From CAYYVJ01 sp964475115 (GTDB lineage: Bacteria > Bacillota > Clostridia > Lachnospirales > Lachnospiraceae), in contig CAYYVJ010000033.1 of NCBI GenBank assembly GCA_964475115.1, positions 1 through 20,263 of the forward strand: a stretch of DNA of 20,263 bases. Direction: 5' to 3'. A program made the position numbers and the translations under genes. The notes under the pieces are model-generated. The model saw only the letters and a list, made by a program, of their open reading frames with translations, had not been told where the DNA came from and searched no databases. Positions 15,502 through 20,263 of the stretch are shown piece by piece; the stretch's first letter is position 1; each line of letters begins with the position of its first letter.

Positions 15502-17121
15502 TTATTTTAAAATGACAATAGAATACATAGGCATGGAAACAAGATCTTCTGATAATGTAACCTCACTTCCATCCACTGTAAGATATCCTCTAATAGATAG
15601 TCCTGTTATCCCGGCGTCCTTTAAGGAAATACTGCTTGCATTTGGACTAATATTATAAAGAATTATAATCTCGCTACCTTCATATACTTTTTTTATTGCA
15701 CTTACATCTTGCGCACACAACTCTTCTATTACACTGATTTCACCTCTTGCAATTTCTGGATTTTCATTACGTATCCTAATTGCTCTCTTATAATAATTAT
15801 ACAGAGATAATGGATCTTTCATTTGTTCATCTACAGGTTTGAATATCTGTTCAACAAGATCAGCATTAATGGGTGCATCTGTAATTCCATCTGTATCCGT
15901 TACTGACCATTGCATCGGCAAACGTTTATTTTCATCCTTAGTCCCCTTGCTATTCATACCAATTTCTTCTCCATAGTAAACAAATGTACTACCATTCATG
16001 GTTAATAGCATGCCAGCTGACATCTTCATTTGATTTTCATCATTAACACATTGAGCTGATATTCTAGTTGTATCATGGTTGCTGACAAATGGAGCATCGA
16101 TAAATTCCGGATTACCTTTTTGATAACTTTCATTTAATCTCACTAATGTATTGGCATAACTTTTACCGGAAGTAGCACCTAATTTCCTAACTGTATTGGT
16201 TATAAGCCCATTATGCTGAGATAATGGGAAATTAAACAAACTAGGAATACCGCTTTCATAATAAGCTTCAATCGTTGCCGCTTCGTCCCATACTTCTGCT
16301 ACAATGTAAGCATCCTCTTTTTCACTAGTTACGTAATCATTAAACCAGCGTAAAACTTCAATATTTCTCTCTTTTTCACCAGAATAATATTCTTTTGCAG
16401 CATCTAGTCTAAACCCATCTACTCCAAGGTCCAGCCAAAATTTTGCTATAGTTTCAATCTCCAGTCTTACCATTTCATTTCCTAGATTTAAGTCTGGCAT
16501 TTTATCCCAAAATACTCCTTCATAATACCACTCAGATCTACCCGCTTTATAATACACACTACTACCTTCATATTCTCTAGTGAAATTATAATAGCCAACA
16601 TAAGGACATTCTTCTAAATTAGCTTCTTCCCCCTCTTTTAAACCCTCCAAATAAGAGACAGCTTCCACAAACCAAGGATGTTTAGAGGATGTATGATTAA
16701 ATACAAAATCAATAATTAAATTAATATCACGCTTTTTACATTCTTCAATTAATTTCTTGAAATCATCTAAATTACCATACTGAGGATCAATATCATAATA
16801 ATCTATTACATCATATTTATGGTAGGTAGTAGATGGCATAATAGGCATAAGCCAAATTCCGTTAAATCCCAAGTCAGAATCCGATGAGTCATCTCCATCA
16901 TTTATATAATCCAATTTAGATATTATGCCATTGATATCACCTATTCCATCCCCATCACTATCATAAAAAGAATAAACAAATATTTCATAGAAATTACGAT
17001 AATTATCATCAATAATATTCAACTCATGATCACCTTCATTCTTCTCACCCATTCCACATCCACCTACAGCAAAAACGACGAGTAATAAGCAACTTATCAA
17101 TCTTAATATTTTCTTCTTCAT
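15502..17121 (-). CDS. Surface-anchored alpha-amylase-family lipoprotein (GH13, GH13_36-like)
   Basis: This 539-residue GH13 enzyme is predicted to cut starch or maltodextrin outside the membrane. Residues 1-21 form a lipoprotein signal (KKK, hydrophobic core) with lipobox A-V-G-G-C and Cys22, followed by a short acidic linker. The barrel starts at about 40 with Y-E-I-F-V-Y-S-F-Y-D-S-D-G-D-G-I-G-D. Region I is F-V-F-N-H-T-S, the nucleophile is Asp240 in G-F-R-L-D-A-A-K, the acid/base is Glu276 in V-A-E-V-W-D-E, and Asp350 is in V-S-N-H-D-T-T-R. Region V, M-P-D-L-N at 208-212, is the published signature of the subfamily between oligo-1,6-glucosidases and neopullulanases (GH13_36). It has no separate starch-binding domain. 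The start has ATGGAG upstream. A terminator-like hairpin lies between it and the permease gene. Exact bond specificity (amylase, neopullulanase-like) is open. Confidence 0.9.
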   Translation of the reverse strand: MKKKILRLISCLLLVVFAVGGCGMGEKNEGDHELNIIDDNYRNFYEIFVYSFYDSDGDGIGDINGIISKLDYINDGDDSSDSDLGFNGIWLMPIMPSTTYHKYDVIDYYDIDPQYGNLDDFKKLIEECKKRDINLIIDFVFNHTSSKHPWFVEAVSYLEGLKEGEEANLEECPYVGYYNFTREYEGSSVYYKAGRSEWYYEGVFWDKMPDLNLGNEMVRLEIETIAKFWLDLGVDGFRLDAAKEYYSGEKERNIEVLRWFNDYVTSEKEDAYIVAEVWDEAATIEAYYESGIPSLFNFPLSQHNGLITNTVRKLGATSGKSYANTLVRLNESYQKGNPEFIDAPFVSNHDTTRISAQCVNDENQMKMSAGMLLTMNGSTFVYYGEEIGMNSKGTKDENKRLPMQWSVTDTDGITDAPINADLVEQIFKPVDEQMKDPLSLYNYYKRAIRIRNENPEIARGEISVIEELCAQDVSAIKKVYEGSEIIILYNISPNASSISLKDAGITGLSIRGYLTVDGSEVTLSEDLVSMPMYSIVILK

Positions 17122-17126
17122 ATAAA

Positions 17127-17138
17127 CTCCATTCTGGA
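17127..17138 (-). repeat. Twelve-base leader element shared with the debranching-enzyme gene (copy 1)
   Basis: The minus strand reads TCCAGAATGGAG here, containing the ribosome binding site of the amylase gene. The same 12 bases recur at 15474-15463 before the debranching-enzyme start, with AGGTCC shortly upstream in both places. It may be a duplicated translation-initiation module or chance conservation around a strong site. Confidence 0.4.
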
Positions 17139-17156
17139 TAAGGACCTAATTAAGAT

Positions 17157-17192
17157 AAAAAAAAGTACTGAAATTAACGACTCCCAGTACTT
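17157..17192 (-). terminator. Terminator or attenuator between the MalG-type gene and the amylase gene
   Basis: An 8-bp stem (AAGTACTG at 17192-17185 with CAGTACTT at 17170-17163, minus-strand reading) has a 14-base loop and is followed by a run of eight T, two of them in the stem. It lies 45 bases after the permease stop. Only 35 bases separate it from the amylase start and they hold no clear promoter, so partial read-through probably feeds the enzyme genes. A weak promoter overlapping the hairpin (TTGAAA with GTTAAT 18 bases later) cannot be excluded. Confidence 0.75.
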
Positions 17193-17237
17193 CATTTTTC
17201 AAATATACTCCCATCCTCTTAGATACACCTTAAAAAT

Positions 17238-18089
17238 TTAACCCTTTACTGCACCTGATATACCTTCTACATAGAATCTCTGTGTTAGTAAAAATATGAT
17301 AGCAATTGGAATAGATATTAAAACACAGCCAGCAAAGAATTGAGTATAGTAATATTCAATAAATTCTTTTTCCAACATGCTCCACAAACCAATGGCTATG
17401 GTATAATACTGCCTATCCTGCCCAAGAATAACCTTTGCAAAAATATAATCTATCCATGGACCTATAAAAGATGTTAACAAAGTACTTACAATAATAGGTT
17501 TTGATAAAGGGATGGTTATTTTACGAAAAACATCCCACTTAGTAGCTCCATCAATAAAAGCAGCTTCATCAATGTTTTTTGGTATAGTATCAAAGAAACC
17601 TTTAGCTATGTAAAAACCAAGTCCAGAACCTCCCGTATAGACCATGACCAGCGCCACTAACTTAAGTTCTCCTACTTCTAAGAATCCAAATCCTTTTAGT
17701 ATATAGTAAACAGCAATCATAGACATGAACCCTGGAAACATTCCCAAGATTAAAGCAATATTCATAAATTTCTTACGTAGCCTAAATCTTAATCTTGACA
17801 TAACATATGATACGCTTAAAACAAAAAATGCAGATAAAAGGCAAGTAAAGATAGCTACAATAAGAGTATTCGTAAACCATTTACTAAAATTCAAACTACT
17901 ACTAGGATCAAATAGATTTTTATAATTATCAAAAGTATATCCCCTCGGTAAAATATAACTTTTATAGGTTCCACCTTCTTTACGAAAAGAGGTTAAGAGA
18001 ACAAAGAAGATAGGCAAAATCCATATAAAACCAAGAACAGATAAAAATATATGTACAAAAGAATTGGATATAAATTGTCTTTTTTTCAT
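17238..18089 (-). CDS. malG: Maltodextrin ABC importer permease, MalG-type
   Basis: This 283-residue membrane subunit of a CUT1 importer starts with a basic cap and a first helix at about 10-35 (I-F-L-S-V-L-G-F-I-W-I-L-P), followed by five more segments. The EAA loop I-D-E-A-A-F-I-D-G-A has Glu175 and contacts the ATPase. The C-terminus Y-V-E-G-I-S-G-A-V-K-G is typical of MalG. The ATG shares its A with the TAA stop of the MalF-type gene (TAATG), and GGAGG lies inside the end of that gene, so the pair is translationally coupled. Together with the binding protein and the downstream amylolytic enzymes it points to malto-oligosaccharide uptake. The symbol reflects family and context, not proven substrate. 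Confidence 0.9.
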   Translation of the reverse strand: MKKRQFISNSFVHIFLSVLGFIWILPIFFVLLTSFRKEGGTYKSYILPRGYTFDNYKNLFDPSSSLNFSKWFTNTLIVAIFTCLLSAFFVLSVSYVMSRLRFRLRKKFMNIALILGMFPGFMSMIAVYYILKGFGFLEVGELKLVALVMVYTGGSGLGFYIAKGFFDTIPKNIDEAAFIDGATKWDVFRKITIPLSKPIIVSTLLTSFIGPWIDYIFAKVILGQDRQYYTIAIGLWSMLEKEFIEYYYTQFFAGCVLISIPIAIIFLLTQRFYVEGISGAVKG

Positions 18090-19483
18090 TATTGGAATGC
18101 CTCCTCATCTTTATAAGAACCTGTATGACGATAGGTTAATAATGATACTGTTGCAAGTATAACAAATACAATAATACCGATAACCGCACCGATATTATAA
18201 TCTTTATTTGTAAGTGTCAGCTTATACAACCAGGTAACTAACAAATCAGTCTTACCTGCATAGTAGTAATCAATTGCTTCAGGACCTCCTCCAGTTAGCA
18301 GAAAGATTACATTAAAGTTGTTAATATTACCTACAAAGGAGGTAATTAATGTTGGTGTAGTAATAAACAACATATAAGGTAATGTTATCTTAAAAAATGT
18401 AACAACAGCATTTGCACCATCCACTTTTGCCGCCTCATATAACTCTTTTGGTATGTTCTGTAAAATACCTGTAGTAGTTAACATTGTAAAAGGAACACCA
18501 ATCCATATATTAATAAGGAGAATCATTACTTTAGCCAATGTAGGATCTGTGAAAAATGGTATAGATTCTCTAGGACCAATCATTCCTATATTACGAAGCA
18601 ATGCATTAGCCGGACCATTGGTATTAAAAATGGTTCTCATCGTAAGCAATGATACAAATTGTGGAATTGCAATTGATAAAACAAATGTAAATCTCCAGAA
18701 CCCTTTAAAACGGGTACCTTCTCTATTAATTATAATTGCCAAAAGCATCCCTAAAATATAGCAAGTAAATGTTGCAAAAATTGCCCAAATAATTGTCCAA
18801 CCAAGAACAGGCCAAAATGTATTAGATAAAACTCCATCTTTTTGAAACATTGCAATGAAATTATCTAGTCCAACCCAATCAAACAAATTACCTGGAGGCT
18901 GATGATTTTTATCATAACTTGTAAAAGCAATTAAAATCATAAATACAAGGGGAACAATTGTAAAAGAAAGAATCCCCATAACCGGTAAAGATAGTAATAA
19001 TTTATGTAAGTTTTCTTCTTTTAAAGAATTCAAATCATCCTTAAATTTGGGGATCTTTTTACCAAATTCCACTCTTTTTTGTGTATCATATGCGTTTTTT
19101 ACAGAAGTAATTAAAAGCAAGAAAAAACTAAGCGTTAGAAATACTGTAACAACACCATAGAGTAGGAACAGCATGGAATTATCACCTTTTACATACTCAT
19201 AAATCTGCTTGGTTTCATTAAAAACCTCTTCTTGGGTTTTAGTACCTAATGTAATAAAGTCTCCAATTGCGTTTATTCCAAAAGTTATCATATAATAAAT
19301 GTACGCAATTTCTAGTGCCAGCATCAGTAATCCGCGAAGAATCTGCTTATGAAGGATATTACCAAAACCAAATATTACAGCAGAAAGTTTCGTAGCTCCA
19401 TTCCCTTGAATAAAAGCAGTTCTAAAAGCAACATCAGAATTTGATGTATTAATTTTTGATTTATTTTGCTTTTTATAGGCCAT
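18089..19483 (-). CDS. malF: Maltodextrin ABC importer permease, MalF-type
   Basis: This 464-residue permease is longer than the usual 290-320 of CUT1 subunits. The extra N-terminal part (about 1-165) holds two added hydrophobic segments (roughly 46-75 and 103-125), as in MalF proteins of many clostridia. The core permease begins near 165 (S-L-P-V-M-G-I-L-S-F) with six helices, and the EAA loop Y-E-A-A-K-V-D-G-A-N has Glu350. L-L-T-G-G-G-P-E follows at about 405, a motif typical of maltose permeases. The start ATG has AAGGAG seven bases upstream. The gene follows the binding-protein gene by 67 bases containing a strong stem-loop and overlaps the MalG-type start by one base. No ATPase is encoded in the visible locus. 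Confidence 0.91.
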   Translation of the reverse strand: MAYKKQNKSKINTSNSDVAFRTAFIQGNGATKLSAVIFGFGNILHKQILRGLLMLALEIAYIYYMITFGINAIGDFITLGTKTQEEVFNETKQIYEYVKGDNSMLFLLYGVVTVFLTLSFFLLLITSVKNAYDTQKRVEFGKKIPKFKDDLNSLKEENLHKLLLSLPVMGILSFTIVPLVFMILIAFTSYDKNHQPPGNLFDWVGLDNFIAMFQKDGVLSNTFWPVLGWTIIWAIFATFTCYILGMLLAIIINREGTRFKGFWRFTFVLSIAIPQFVSLLTMRTIFNTNGPANALLRNIGMIGPRESIPFFTDPTLAKVMILLINIWIGVPFTMLTTTGILQNIPKELYEAAKVDGANAVVTFFKITLPYMLFITTPTLITSFVGNINNFNVIFLLTGGGPEAIDYYYAGKTDLLVTWLYKLTLTNKDYNIGAVIGIIVFVILATVSLLTYRHTGSYKDEEAFQ

Positions 19484-19514
19484 AGTCTAACTCCTTTTCT
19501 TCAATGATAGGATT

Positions 19515-19543
19515 GGGGAGCTGCTACTTTTAGCAGCCTCCCC
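19515..19543 (-). other. Strong intergenic stem-loop between malE- and malF-type genes
   Basis: GGGGA-(G)-GCTGCTA, an AAAG loop, and TAGCAGC-TCCCC form a 12-bp stem with one bulged G on the minus strand. It is G-C rich in an AT-rich region and has no U tract after it, so it is not a classical terminator. It starts 8 bases after the binding-protein stop. The likely role is to protect the 3' end of a processed binding-protein message and give more binding protein than permease. Confidence 0.7.
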
Positions 19544-19550
19544 GCATTTT

Positions 19551-20263
19551 CTACTCTACTACTAAAGTAGCAACAAATGTATCCATTTTATCTTGTACGT
19601 TATTTTTATTTAACTCACCACTTCTAATTTCAGTAGCAATACCACCTGCATTCGCCCAATATCTTGAACTAAATTCACTAGAAGTAGGTTGCATTACAGA
19701 TGCAATATTTGCCTCTTCTACAATAACTTTAGCAACTTCATCTGCTTGAACCGCTTCTGATTCACCAGCTACAAGATTTGTAGGAACCTGACCACTTTCT
19801 TCAAAACGTTGAATTTGCATTTCTTCACTACCTAGATATGCTGCAAAAGCTACTGCAACAGCAGGATTTTTTGCATGAGAGTTTACACCAATTGCTTTAG
19901 AACCATAGAAGCCTTTTAATTGATAATCATTTCCATTTGGATTAAAGGTAGGGATTACAGCTAAACCTAAATCATCACCTAGAGCGTCTTTGTATAAGTT
20001 ATAATTCCAAGAACCATCAAACCAAGCACCAATTCTATGATCTGCTGTTAATTCTGACAAAGAAACATCATCAGCATATGCAGTTTTAGGATTGCTTATT
20101 AAATCTACTAAGTAATTAGTTACAGCTATACCTGTTTCATTATTCCAGTTAGCACCAGCTGCAAAGTCTACTTGACTATCACCATAGATTGTTAAACCTG
20201 CTCCATAGTACCAAGAACCTAATTTCCAACCACCTGCTGAATCAAAGCAGAAGTTGTATACGT
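19551..20263 (-). CDS. malE: Maltose/maltodextrin ABC importer binding protein, C-terminal part, cut by the window edge
   Basis: The frame is open from base 20263 to the TAG stop at 19551, giving the last 236 residues; the start and any lipoprotein signal are outside the window. A TTG at 20060 is not the start, because coding sequence clearly continues upstream. Visible blocks include W-Y-Y-G-A-G-L-T-I-Y-G, A-G-A-N-W-N-N-E-T-G, A-W-F-D-G-S-W-N-Y, L-A-V-I-P-T-F, F-Y-G-S-K-A-I-G-V-N, A-A-Y-L-G-S-E-E-M-Q, S-G-Q-V-P-T-N and M-D-T-F-V. This series fits the C-terminal lobe of the MalE/cyclodextrin-binding group, with aromatic residues that line the sugar cleft. Its place before MalF- and MalG-type genes and amylolytic enzymes supports maltodextrin as ligand. 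The gene symbol is by family and context. Confidence 0.9.
   Translation of the reverse strand, partial: VYNFCFDSAGGWKLGSWYYGAGLTIYGDSQVDFAAGANWNNETGIAVTNYLVDLISNPKTAYADDVSLSELTADHRIGAWFDGSWNYNLYKDALGDDLGLAVIPTFNPNGNDYQLKGFYGSKAIGVNSHAKNPAVAVAFAAYLGSEEMQIQRFEESGQVPTNLVAGESEAVQADEVAKVIVEEANIASVMQPTSSEFSSRYWANAGGIATEIRSGELNKNNVQDKMDTFVATLVVE

Noticed and set aside
18453..18761. Plus-strand open frame of 102 codons
   Set aside because: It is antisense to conserved MalF-type permease sequence including the EAA loop region; the real gene explains the open frame.
20058..20060. TTG at 20060 as the start of the maltodextrin-binding protein gene
   Set aside because: The same frame continues upstream to the window edge with typical binding-protein sequence, so the gene is cut by the edge rather than starting here.

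Overview
The window looks like part of the chromosome of a low-G+C, low-GC-codon Gram-positive anaerobe, most likely a fibre- or glycan-degrading clostridium of the Lachnospiraceae type. The grounds are AT-rich codons, strong GGAGG-type ribosome binding sites, lipoprotein signal peptides, YesM/YesN-style two-component regulators and CUT1 sugar importers without their own ATPase. I cannot name the species. Every supported gene is on the minus strand, so the biological order runs from base 20263 down to base 1. No RNA gene, CRISPR array, mobile element or plus-strand gene was seen, and no gene-free stretch exceeds about 180 bases.

Region A (20263 to about 10136) is a starch, glycogen and maltodextrin locus. 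It holds a maltose/maltodextrin-binding protein (cut by the window edge), MalF- and MalG-type permeases, a surface lipoprotein alpha-amylase (GH13, MPDLN signature), an archaeal/bacterial-type glycogen debranching enzyme, and two tandem GH13_31 glucosidases. The residue after the nucleophile suggests that one glucosidase is alpha-1,6-specific (Asp-Val) and the other alpha-1,4-specific (Asp-Ala). The amylase would cut polymer at the cell surface, the importer would take in linear and branched maltodextrins, and the debranching enzyme and glucosidases would finish them inside. The locus closes with a very strong bidirectional-looking terminator at 10136-10191.

Region B (10135 to 1) is a second locus with its own promoter. 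It holds a cytoplasmic GH95 alpha-L-fucosidase, a YesM-type sensor kinase, a YesN-type AraC response regulator, an LplB/YtcP-type permease pair, a lipoprotein solute-binding protein, and the first 198 residues of a GH31 enzyme that closely resembles E. coli YicI alpha-xylosidase. GH95 plus an alpha-xylosidase plus an oligosaccharide importer is the combination expected for uptake and dismantling of fucosylated xyloglucan oligosaccharides. That substrate is my inference and the most interesting reading of the window.

Regulatory structure: a perfect match to the CcpA cre consensus lies inside the GH95 gene. Direct repeats overlap the GH95 promoter -10 box. A perfect -10 box with a poor -35 sits between the response-regulator gene and the importer genes. 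Strong stem-loops follow both solute-binding-protein genes and the malG-type gene. Neither importer has an ATPase gene nearby, so both probably share a housekeeping MsmK/MsmX-type ATPase encoded elsewhere.
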